Assembly (NCBI GenBank): GCA_026391515.1 | Contig: JAPLEC010000218.1 | Span: forward strand, 1-5,893 | Source: Bacteroidia bacterium | Lineage (GTDB): Bacteria; Bacteroidota; Bacteroidia; Bacteroidales; VadinHA17 | Direction: 5' to 3' | DNA length: 5,893 nt | Shown here: in pieces, positions 1 to 5,824 of the stretch | Position numbering within the stretch: position 1 is the first letter of the stretch | Layout: each line of letters starts with the position of its first letter | Notes under the pieces: generated by a model | Databases searched by the model: none | Seen by the model: only the letters and a program-made list of their open reading frames with translations | Told to the model about the DNA's origin: nothing | Program-made: the position numbers and the translations under genes

Positions 1-2380
1 ATAACATATTATTTTCCTCGAGCCATTTTCTTACTCTTTCATGCTCTGCTTGGTATTTAGCTTCCACATCCCTGATAATTTGCTGAAATTCCGGTTCACT
101 TCTGATGCTGTTGAATGATGGATCATATTTTAACAATGTGCCCCATTTAATTTCCACACACGGCTTTTGACTAAAAATTCTTAAATTCTTAAATGCTTTA
201 TCCGTTTCTCCTTTGAATGCATATACACCTGCAAGATCATAATATACCTCTGGTGCTTGTGCATATGCTCTCCCGAGATCAATCATACTGTTACTATTTT
301 TTATTGTTTTATCAAAAAAGTATTCTGCTTTTTCTTTATATCCATTCTTCCAAAATATATATCCGATTATCCATTCATTACCAATATCGGTCTGTTTTAG
401 AGATTCAAGAAGTTCTAAATGTTTATTTATATATTTTAATGATATTTCATAATTGCCGAGGAAAATATGATTTAAAGCCAGTAAAATAAAAGTAAACGAG
501 TAAGAATCAGTGGAGTCTATTGAATAACCTTTCTCTGTATATTCAATAGCTTTTTCAAAATTACCACGATAAAATTCATTATTTGATAAGCCAAAATAAT
601 ATTTGGATGAATCACTATCCAGATTCGATGCTTCTTTCCAATAATAATAAGCTTTCTCAGGAAATCCAGCCAACATATATACATAACCCAAATATCGTAA
701 TAGTTCCGGCAATTGTTTCCCACGATTAAGAGTTGCAGCTTTTTGAAAATTATCTATTGCCTTAACTAGATCAACCGTACTGTACAACATCCCTTTCCCA
801 TGATATGCCATCCAGTCGTTTGGATTGTATTGAATGGCTTTGTCAAGTTCCTCTAAAGCCTTATCTGAATACCCGATTTCATTATAATATAATCCCTTTA
901 ATGTATATGCTTCTGATAATTGATGATCTAAAGAAAGAGCAATATCACACAGTACAATAACAGAATCCTGAAATTTTTTTGAGAAAAAATCTTCCAAATA
1001 GTGCTTGTTCCAGTAAACCTGAGCCAGCCCTGTATAAGCCTGGGCAAATGTGTGATCATATTCCAATGTTCTGTGATAAAAATCTTCGGCTTTTCCCAGT
1101 GCTTCCCTGTTATTATTATTAATCCAGTATTTTACATACTCTTCTCTTCCTCTTTGGTAAAAATCATATGCGGTAAGACTTGTAGTTGAAGTTTTTTCTA
1201 TAAGCTTTTTTTCCTCAGGGGTTATTATTGCTTTCAGTTCTGATGCAATTGCCTGTGCTATCTGGCTTTGTATTTTTATTATATCGCTAGTTTCGTGTAT
1301 CTCCTGTTCGTATGATTCACCCCAGAGATGCTTCTCATTATCAGCAGCAATTAATTGTATCCGAAGAACAAATTTATTCCCATATTTTTGTCCGCTACCT
1401 TCGACAATATAATTCACATCTAGTTCTTTCGCAATTTTTGGAAGAGTAGGTTTAGTTTCACCTCTGTACTGTTCAACTGATGTCCGTGATATAACTCTGA
1501 AATCCCTGATCTTTTGAAGATTATTCAGGATTTCCTCCATGATACCATTGATGAAATAAGTGTTTTCCTGATCAGGGCTGTCATTAATAAAAGGTAATAC
1601 TGCAATTGATTTTTCAAGCTGTTTTGTCGGTTTAATAAATTTTGGAATAAAGAAAAATCCAAGTATTATTAATACCAACGCAATGATTGATCCTACAATT
1701 ATTTTTGTTCTCAAATTCTTTTTAGATGTAGTTTTTACTTCAAAATCTCGTTTTAATACTTCTTCAGGATACTGACTCTGTTTTTTTAATGCAGTAATAA
1801 TCTCCTTAACAGCATTTGCCACCTTATTGATCTGATCACGATAGTAAGTTTTATTCAGATTATCCTGAGGATGATCTTCAATAGCTCTTAATGGTCGATT
1901 AACTCCCGCTGACTTATAAATAAACTCTACGCACCTCAATACTCCACCCAGCTCATTTTCAAGAAGAGTTTTATCTTCGGGATCAAGGTCATGTATTTTA
2001 ATAGGTAAAATCCTACTTGCAACATTGCCACCAGTAAGTCTGATATCTCTTCCAAACTTATCTTCCTTTGCCAATTTATTAAAAGCACAAAACTCGTGTT
2101 GCCAAGCAAAACTTTTTGAATCACTGTAAGTCCTTGATATTATTGGAATGAAGATTAAGCACTTTAATTTATCCTCAAGAGAACGATCTACTAAATGGGT
2201 CTCAAGTAAACCATCTTGAGGATCGATATCAAAATAAACTGATATTTTATCCTTAATGTTAGCTTCGAGTTCTTTGTTGAGATTATCCACAAACTCCGTA
2301 ACCCAGCCATCGTACTTATTATCGTTTTGCCTATAACTTATAAAAATATCATAATTATAACTTTCAATAATGCTTGACAT
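1..2380 (-). CDS. TIR - membrane segment - TolB/FlgO-like - TPR protein, C-terminus beyond window
   Basis: I checked every codon from the ATG (complement of 2378-2380) to position 2: the frame is open for 793 residues and runs off the window. Residues 8-145 look like a TIR domain: YDIFISYR near the start, a hydrophobic strand at 74-81, and W93-Q-H-E96, where E96 is the likely counterpart of the catalytic glutamate of NAD-cleaving TIR domains. Residues 227-246 are one strong transmembrane helix after a Lys/Arg-rich stretch. Residues 256-385 match the TolB/FlgO-like domain (SIAVLPF, GIMEEIL, FRVISRTSV, YIVEGS, LWGESY). From about 402 to 750 come TPR-type helical pairs (AYTGLA, SEAYTLKG, NPNDWMAY). 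The end (RKWLEENNML) resembles family C-termini as I remember them, so probably little is missing. Inferred topology: TIR in the cytoplasm, sensor and TPR part outside. Role unknown; signalling or defence is plausible, and NADase activity is unproven. Confidence 0.9.
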   Translation of the reverse strand, partial: MSSIIESYNYDIFISYRQNDNKYDGWVTEFVDNLNKELEANIKDKISVYFDIDPQDGLLETHLVDRSLEDKLKCLIFIPIISRTYSDSKSFAWQHEFCAFNKLAKEDKFGRDIRLTGGNVASRILPIKIHDLDPEDKTLLENELGGVLRCVEFIYKSAGVNRPLRAIEDHPQDNLNKTYYRDQINKVANAVKEIITALKKQSQYPEEVLKRDFEVKTTSKKNLRTKIIVGSIIALVLIILGFFFIPKFIKPTKQLEKSIAVLPFINDSPDQENTYFINGIMEEILNNLQKIRDFRVISRTSVEQYRGETKPTLPKIAKELDVNYIVEGSGQKYGNKFVLRIQLIAADNEKHLWGESYEQEIHETSDIIKIQSQIAQAIASELKAIITPEEKKLIEKTSTTSLTAYDFYQRGREEYVKYWINNNNREALGKAEDFYHRTLEYDHTFAQAYTGLAQVYWNKHYLEDFFSKKFQDSVIVLCDIALSLDHQLSEAYTLKGLYYNEIGYSDKALEELDKAIQYNPNDWMAYHGKGMLYSTVDLVKAIDNFQKAATLNRGKQLPELLRYLGYVYMLAGFPEKAYYYWKEASNLDSDSSKYYFGLSNNEFYRGNFEKAIEYTEKGYSIDSTDSYSFTFILLALNHIFLGNYEISLKYINKHLELLESLKQTDIGNEWIIGYIFWKNGYKEKAEYFFDKTIKNSNSMIDLGRAYAQAPEVYYDLAGVYAFKGETDKAFKNLRIFSQKPCVEIKWGTLLKYDPSFNSIRSEPEFQQIIRDVEAKYQAEHERVRKWLEENNML

Positions 2381-2403
2381 CAGAGGTCTATTTATTTCAT
2401 AAT

Positions 2404-2435
2404 CAAATTTAAACCTAAGTTAAACAAAATACAAA
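2404..2435 (-). promoter_or_regulatory. Predicted Bacteroidota-type promoter of the TIR gene
   Basis: On the minus strand there is TTTG (complement of 2432-2435), then 20 bases, then TAAATTTG (complement of 2404-2411). The second element fully matches the Bacteroidota -7 consensus TAnnTTTG, and the spacing fits the usual -33/-7 distance. The ATG lies 23 bases after the -7 element, so the leader would be short. No Shine-Dalgarno sequence is evident (the bases before ATG are GACCTCTG). Confidence 0.5.
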
Positions 2436-2496
2436 TATGTAATCAAGTATCGCTGATCAAGATTTGATTTATAGATTTGACTGGAATAGAAAAGAA

Positions 2497-2669
2497 TGGT
2501 GGTAATTACCACCAACCTTTACATAATATAAAATCCGTCCTTCTTTGACCACTTCAAAATCCGGTCTGATAACACTTAACATACATAATAAAACAACAAC
2601 ATTTAAGTCCGGATTTTGGTGGTCATATTAATGCGGCTGAAAATGGTCAAAACCACTGGTTTTCCACTT
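2497..2669 (+). repeat. Dispersed repeat, copy 1 (mobile-element-like)
   Basis: This is the first of three directly oriented copies (others at 3364-3531 and 4466-4606). It starts with an 18-base perfect palindrome (2497-2514). The conserved core runs from AAATCCGTCCTTCTTTGACC through AACATACATAA to a right part with GGTGGTCA and, 24 bases on, ATGGTCA, then CCACTGGTTTTCCACTT. Short CCGG...GTGGTCA units lie on the plus strand at the right and on the minus strand at the left, as expected for two inverted ends of one element joined by a short centre. It sits just upstream of the TIR gene promoter and touches the stop codon of the lipoprotein gene at 2669. The ends remind me of IS21-family terminal repeats, but that is from memory. 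No transposase is present. Confidence 0.7.
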
Positions 2670-2959
2670 TAGTCATACCATCTTCTTATTGTTGCATAAC
2701 CACCGCCACCACCGCCAAAAAGAAGAACAAGACCCAAAATAAATCCCACCCAATATAACAAACCTGTATTATGTTCGGCATACAATCCTATATGCGCCCC
2801 AAATAGTTTTGCAATCAATACGAAAGGGGAAATGAACCCATGAACAATACCATAAAGGAAACCATATTCCTGCGTGGTCATGCCAACAGGAGCACAAGAA
2901 GTAACAAAAAACAGAACCAGCAATAATAATAATCCAATGAAAATTCTTTTTGTTTTCAT
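2669..2959 (-). CDS. Small Gly-rich membrane lipoprotein, function unknown
   Basis: The protein is 96 residues. Residues 1-22 form a lipoprotein signal: basic MKTKR, a long Leu/Val/Phe core, and lipobox V-T-S-C with Cys22. The mature part has a segment rich in Gly, Phe and His (EYGFLYGIVHGFISPF, about 31-46), then LFGAHIGLYA, then a likely membrane helix (about 67-81) running into six consecutive glycines and a basic end (RRWYD). This resembles a widespread family of small hypothetical proteins with an EYGF...HG...PF...LF...Y pattern that I recall but cannot name. A membrane-anchored small protein is the safest reading. The stop codon lies exactly at the edge of repeat copy 1, so the C-terminus may be set by the repeat. 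No good promoter or ribosome-binding site is seen upstream. Confidence 0.75.
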   Translation of the reverse strand: MKTKRIFIGLLLLLVLFFVTSCAPVGMTTQEYGFLYGIVHGFISPFVLIAKLFGAHIGLYAEHNTGLLYWVGFILGLVLLFGGGGGGYATIRRWYD

Positions 2960-3363
2960 ATAAATTAATTTTAAAATGTTTTTACTCGTGAAGTTATATA
3001 AATTTGAAGTATATGAAAAATGTCAAAATATTTCCATTCAGAGTTTTATCAAAATTATGCTGGATAACCTTGTAGAGATCCAGGTACAATACAAAAAGGG
3101 GAAATTATTAAAGAAAATTATCTATCAATTGTTTATAAAGGTGGGCATCTATATACTAAAAAGTGTTACACAACTTTAGAAAAAGATTATATAATTCTCA
3201 CATTTCCTGGAACAATATGTTAAAACTGTAAATCAATTACATAGAGCACATCAAATGCCTCATTCTTGTTCATAGCCATTTATATTGAGTCTTGTCTTTA
3301 TCCCCTATAATTTTGACAGATTTGTTTAAAGAAAGAGAATTAAAAAGGCGGATTAAAAAAAAT
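2960..3363. other. Gene-poor intergenic stretch
   Basis: I see no convincing gene here. A frame without a start codon is open on the plus strand at 3068-3222 (51 residues, including YKGGHLYTKKCYTTLEK). It follows a TAA at 3065-3067 and ends in TAA. Its composition is protein-like, so it could be a remnant of a broken gene, but I do not recognise it. The overlapping plus-strand ORF starting at 2976 in another frame is Lys/Ile-rich and has no ribosome-binding site, so I do not call it. No clear terminator or RNA gene is visible. Confidence 0.5.
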
Positions 3364-3531
3364 AGTGGTAATTACCATCGACCTTTACCAAATTCAAAAT
3401 CCGTCCTTCTTTGACCGCTTCAAAATCCGGTCTGATTACACTTAGCATACATAACTAAACAACAAGTATTTAACTTCGGCTATGGATGATAAATTTATTC
3501 CGGCCAACTATTATCTGGACCAGTGGCTTAT
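3364..3531 (+). repeat. Dispersed repeat, copy 2 (most diverged)
   Basis: It is collinear with copy 1. It has AGTGGTAATTACCA at the left (12-base perfect palindrome at 3366-3377), then AAAATCCGTCCTTCTTTGACC, CAAAATCCGGTCTGAT, CATACATAACTAAACAACAA and a degenerate right end. There the GGTGGTCA units have decayed (GATGATAAATTTATTCCGGCC), and CCAGTGGCTTA replaces CCACTGGCTTT. It lies between the gene-poor stretch and the promoter of the SnoaL-like lipoprotein. It appears to be an old, inactive copy. Confidence 0.65.
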
Positions 3532-3564
3532 TAGGCTTGTGATTCTGAGAAAAGTAAAATTTAG

Positions 3565-3595
3565 TTGACTTTAGTATTAAAAGGGTGTAACTTTA
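3565..3595 (+). promoter_or_regulatory. Predicted promoter of the SnoaL-like lipoprotein gene
   Basis: TTG (3565-3567), then 20 bases, then TAACTTTA (3588-3595), a match to the Bacteroidota -7 motif TAnnTTTG in all but the last base. It leaves a leader of about 45 bases before the ATG at 3646. The same TTG-20-TAACTTTA arrangement occurs upstream of the broken TIR gene at 4751-4782. Confidence 0.45.
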
Positions 3596-3645
3596 CTTGA
3601 TTTATTTACAGTTACTTCATTATATTCTCACTAAAACCCAAAGAA

Positions 3646-4146
3646 ATGAAAAGACTCTTATTAGTTTTATTCATAGTGGCAATGGTATTTACTTCTTGCC
3701 AAACAAAAACCAAAGTTCTACCTGCTGATTTGACTGCGGCAAAAGTTGCTGTATTAAAAGTATTAGATACACATTGGTATGCAGTGAAAGCAAAAGATGC
3801 TAATGCAATAATGGCTTTATTAACAGATGATGTCCTTTCCTGCGGAACTGATTCAAAAGAATTTTGGAGTAAGACAGATATGTCCAATACTATTAAACAA
3901 ATGTTTGCCGATTCTTCATTAAAGATAGATATCACAATTGATAAACGGGTTATACGAATTGCAAAAGATGGTAATTCAGCCATTGCTCTGGAGCAAATGT
4001 TTATGAAACCTTACAGTCAGAAGATACCAATTCGTAACATTTATCATCTTGTAAAAGTCAATGATATTTGGCAATTTGATTTTACGAGTGTAAGTTTTAT
4101 TCCTAACAATGATGATATTGGAAAACTTAATAAGGCATTGGAGTAG
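3646..4146 (+). CDS. SnoaL/DUF4440-like (NTF2-fold) lipoprotein
   Basis: The protein is 166 residues. Residues 1-18 are a lipoprotein signal: MKRLLL, a hydrophobic core, and F-T-S-C with Cys18 as the predicted lipidated residue. Phe at the -3 position is slightly unusual but is seen in this phylum. Residues 31-150 read as an NTF2-like domain of the SnoaL_3/DUF4440 kind. It has an amphipathic helix ending in HWYAVKAKDANAIMALLTDDVLSCG, a middle with EFW and KQMF, strands KIDITIDKRVIRI and AIALEQMFM, and the typical closing strands RNIYHLVKVNDIWQFDFTSVSF. Such domains act as enzymes or ligand-binding modules; nothing here indicates a substrate. It is likely membrane-anchored and facing the periplasm or surface. 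It stands alone, with its own promoter and terminator. The start is supported by the signal peptide; only a weak AAAGAA precedes the ATG. Confidence 0.85.
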   Translation: MKRLLLVLFIVAMVFTSCQTKTKVLPADLTAAKVAVLKVLDTHWYAVKAKDANAIMALLTDDVLSCGTDSKEFWSKTDMSNTIKQMFADSSLKIDITIDKRVIRIAKDGNSAIALEQMFMKPYSQKIPIRNIYHLVKVNDIWQFDFTSVSFIPNNDDIGKLNKALE

Positions 4147-4189
4147 AATTAATTTTCGTTCTTTCAAGTTGACTTTTCTTTTGAATCAG

Positions 4190-4226
4190 ATACCCTAAAA
4201 AATAAATGTTAGGGTATTCTTTTTTT
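4190..4226 (+). terminator. Intrinsic terminator of the SnoaL-like gene
   Basis: A perfect 9-base-pair stem ATACCCTAA/TTAGGGTAT (4190-4198 with 4209-4217) has a 10-base loop and is followed by TCTTTTTTT. It lies 44 bases after the stop codon. Confidence 0.85.
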
Positions 4227-4364
4227 ATAAACATTTGACAGAGTGGTGCTTAAGTATTATTTCACCTCTTCAATATTTAACTGATGATGTTCTTGTATGG
4301 GGAGGAATATTCCCAACTCATTTTTTCGGTCAAAACATCCTATTTTCATCCAAAACCTGGCACC

Positions 4365-4400
4365 AAATAAAAAACACTTACAATTTGGGTTTGTAAGTGT
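4365..4400 (-). terminator. Intrinsic terminator downstream of the tRNA-Met fragment
   Basis: Read on the minus strand, a perfect 10-base-pair stem ACACTTACAA/TTGTAAGTGT has loop ACCCAAA and is followed by TTTTTATTT. It lies 13 bases past the tRNA discriminator base, so it is the original tRNA terminator. It was kept although the 5' half of the gene is gone, and it faces the terminator at 4190-4226. Confidence 0.85.
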
Positions 4401-4413
4401 CTGATTCTGAGAG

Positions 4414-4460
4414 TGGGCCCAGCTGGGATCGAACCAGCGACCCCCTGATTATGAGTCAGG
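4414..4460 (-). pseudogene. 3' half of a tRNA-Met(CAT) gene
   Basis: On the minus strand the sequence contains a full anticodon arm (CCTGA, loop CTCATAA, TCAGG; anticodon CAT is the complement of 4451-4453). It continues with variable loop GGGTC, T-arm GCTGG-TTCGATC-CCAGC, acceptor 3' strand TGGGCCC and discriminator A. CCA is not encoded. The D-arm and 5' acceptor strand are absent: upstream of CCTGA the sequence goes directly into the dispersed repeat, and no partner for TGGGCCC exists there. The anticodon fits elongator Met; tRNA-Ile with a modified CAT anticodon cannot be excluded. A retained 3' tRNA end is the usual mark of integrase-mediated insertion into a tRNA gene, so this may be an attachment-site remnant. 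Confidence 0.85.
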
Positions 4461-4465
4461 GGGTA

Positions 4466-4606
4466 CAATCCGTCCTTCTTTAACCACTTCAAAATCCAGT
4501 CAGATAACACAAAACATACATAACTAAACAACAAGTATTTAACTCCGGCTTTTGGTGGTCAATTTACTCCGGCGAAAGGTGGTCAGAGCCACTGGCTTTT
4601 TCACTT
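4466..4606 (+). repeat. Dispersed repeat, copy 3, at the junction of two broken genes
   Basis: It begins at AATCCGTCCTTCTTTAACC, directly beside the tRNA fragment, so it lacks the palindromic left end of copies 1 and 2. It has the best-preserved right part: GGTGGTCA twice with 24-base spacing, TTTACTCCGGCG between them, then CCACTGGCTTTTTCACTT. On its minus strand the last bases (AAGTGA) supply the stop codon of the truncated TIR ORF. Copies 1 and 3 share their right ends to within a few differences, so the element boundary is near 4606. Confidence 0.7.
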
Positions 4607-4732
4607 AAAGGTTGATTCGAGTTCTGTCTTCAGAGCTTCAACAAACTCACTCACCCACCTGTCACCTTTGTTATCTTTTTGACGATAGCTGATAAAAATG
4701 TCGTAATTATATCCTGGGATGAAACTGGCCAT
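4601..4732 (-). pseudogene. N-terminal fragment of a second TIR-domain gene
   Basis: An ATG at the complement of 4730-4732 opens a 43-residue frame beginning MASFIPGYNYDIFISYRQ and ending ESTFK, then TGA. Aligned without gaps to the start of the large TIR protein, I count 28 of 43 identities, including YNYDIFISYRQ and EFV. The similarity stops exactly where repeat copy 3 begins. The TIR catalytic region, membrane helix and sensor part are missing. Its promoter is intact (4751-4782), so the fragment may still be transcribed, but 43 residues cannot form a TIR fold. It is a remnant of a paralogue of the protein at 1-2380. Confidence 0.85.
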
Positions 4733-4750
4733 ATTAGTAATTCATTGTCA

Positions 4751-4782
4751 TAAAGTTAGGAAAGTCTTGAATATAAGTCAAA
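4751..4782 (-). promoter_or_regulatory. Predicted promoter of the truncated TIR gene
   Basis: On the minus strand, TTTG (complement of 4779-4782), 20 bases, then TAACTTTA (complement of 4751-4758), one base off the -7 consensus TAnnTTTG. The ATG lies 18 bases downstream, much like the 23 bases at the intact paralogue. Confidence 0.45.
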
Positions 4783-4821
4783 TAAAAAAACAGGCAGCCA
4801 CTACTTAGTTCATAGATGGAT

Positions 4822-4913
4822 CTTTAACTACGAAATCGCACGGAGTTTTCACTGAGTAACACTGTTATTGACTCTGTGAATTATTCCGTGTAACTCTGTG
4901 GGTAATAGATTTT
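4822..4913. repeat. Intergenic repeat rich in CACAGAGTTACACGG-like units
   Basis: On the minus strand this reads CCCACAGAGTTACACGGAAT, then TTCACAGAGTC, AACAGTGTTACTCAGTG, AAACTCCGTGCGATTTCG and TAGTTAAAG. Units resembling ACACAGAGT or ACACGGAGT recur every 11-20 bases, some in inverted orientation (ACTCCGTG). I recall similar elements scattered between genes in many Bacteroidota and relatives. It lies downstream of the DUF72 gene and upstream of the broken TIR gene. No ORF is present. Confidence 0.6.
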
Positions 4914-4946
4914 TATTGGATAATTTTCTTCTCTAAAACTAAAGTA

Positions 4947-5690
4947 TTACAGGTTGATTATTTCTCTCAGTCTCTCTGCATTATTTATAGCAAAACCATG
5001 GTAATCATTATTGAAAAATACCCAGACTTCTTTATTTTGATCCAGCCAGTTTATTATTTTTTCAGCATATAATTTTAAATCAGCCTCACTATAATCCGAA
5101 GCATATAACTGTTCACGTCCGTGAAACCGGAGATAAATAAAATCTGTTGTAACTGCCTCACAATAAGGAAACCTATTCCCAGAATCAGCAATCACAAAAG
5201 CTATTCCATACTGATAAAGAAGATCAAAGAAATTGTCGTTGATCCATGATTTATTTCTTACTTCAACAGCAAATCGGTATTGGCTGTATTTTTCTTTTAT
5301 CAGACCGAAAAAATTACATGTCAGTGATTTATCATATAATAATCCGGGAGGCAACTGGATCAGGACCGGACCTAACCTTGCCTTCATGCCTTCAAATATA
5401 TCAAAATATTTCTGCGATGCTACTTCAGTGTTCACTAACTGCAATTGATGTGTGATAAAACGACTCATTTTAGGACAGAATTTAAATGTATCCTGTGTGC
5501 GATTCATCCATCCGGCTACAGTAGTTTTCAATGGAAGATTATAGAAGCTTGAGTTTAATTCAACACAAGTGAACTTTGAAGTATAAAACTCAAGGTATTT
5601 ATCCGGTTTAGTATCTTTCGGATAAAAAATTTCAGACCAGTGTTTATAACTCCATCCTGAAGTACCTATATATAGCTTTGTCGATCTCAT
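4947..5690 (-). CDS. DUF72 (YecE-like) family protein
   Basis: The protein is 247 residues, the usual DUF72 length, and complete. Family signatures appear in order: YIGTSGWSYKHW (7-18), VELNSSFYNLP (43-53), FKFCPKMSRFITH (69-81), GPVLIQLPP (107-115), AVEVRNKSW (141-149), FVIADS (165-170), IYLRFHGRE in the last third, and VWVFFNNDYHGFAINNAERL near the end. The family is predicted to fold as a TIM-like barrel with conserved charged and aromatic residues in a pocket; its reaction is not established as far as I know. There is no signal peptide, so it is cytoplasmic. An in-frame stop lies upstream with no other usable start, which fixes the ATG. The ATG overlaps the stop of a possible 45-residue ORF. 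No clear terminator follows. Confidence 0.93.
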   Translation of the reverse strand: MRSTKLYIGTSGWSYKHWSEIFYPKDTKPDKYLEFYTSKFTCVELNSSFYNLPLKTTVAGWMNRTQDTFKFCPKMSRFITHQLQLVNTEVASQKYFDIFEGMKARLGPVLIQLPPGLLYDKSLTCNFFGLIKEKYSQYRFAVEVRNKSWINDNFFDLLYQYGIAFVIADSGNRFPYCEAVTTDFIYLRFHGREQLYASDYSEADLKLYAEKIINWLDQNKEVWVFFNNDYHGFAINNAERLREIINL

Positions 5691-5824
5691 TTTCTTATCA
5701 TCATTATCCGGACAAAATACTCCTCTTTAAAGTATAACTTATAATTGTGAATATCAAGTAAATTTAATCCTCTTTCGGATGATGTCGGTCTTTCTCCCTG
5801 TACTTCTGCATATTTTATTGACAT
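5687..5824 (-). CDS. Possible 45-residue ORF overlapping the DUF72 start
   Basis: An ATG at the complement of 5822-5824, preceded by an in-frame TAA two codons upstream, opens a 45-residue frame (MSIKYAEVQGERPTSSERG ... EEYFVRIMMIRK). Its TGA overlaps the DUF72 ATG as ATGA, the arrangement typical of translational coupling. I do not recognise the peptide; it has no signal or membrane segment. No strong ribosome-binding site precedes it. It may be a leader ORF or chance. Confidence 0.3.
   Translation of the reverse strand: MSIKYAEVQGERPTSSERGLNLLDIHNYKLYFKEEYFVRIMMIRK

Noticed and set aside
1936..2124. Minus-strand ORF of 62 residues
   Set aside because: Out-of-frame shadow inside the TIR coding region, whose own frame is open throughout.
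2976..3179. Plus-strand ORF of 67 residues
   Set aside because: Low-complexity Lys/Ile composition, no ribosome-binding site or recognisable motif; the frame at 3068-3222 looks more protein-like but has no start.
3612..3983. Minus-strand ORF of 123 residues
   Set aside because: It lies antisense to the SnoaL-like lipoprotein gene, which has a signal peptide, domain and promoter; the antisense frame shows none.
4253..4345. Minus-strand 30-residue frame beginning MKIGCFDRKN
   Set aside because: Too short, unrecognised, without ribosome-binding site, and located just after a terminator.
4346..4534. Minus-strand ORF of 62 residues
   Set aside because: It reads through the tRNA fragment (PLTHNQGVAGSIPAGPT is the known translation of a tRNA 3' half) and the terminator; not a real protein.
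2497..4606. CRISPR array
   Set aside because: The repeats are about 140-170 bases, only three, diverged, and separated by genes rather than by short spacers.
5233..5455. Two overlapping plus-strand ORFs of about 70 residues
   Set aside because: Antisense shadows of the DUF72 gene.
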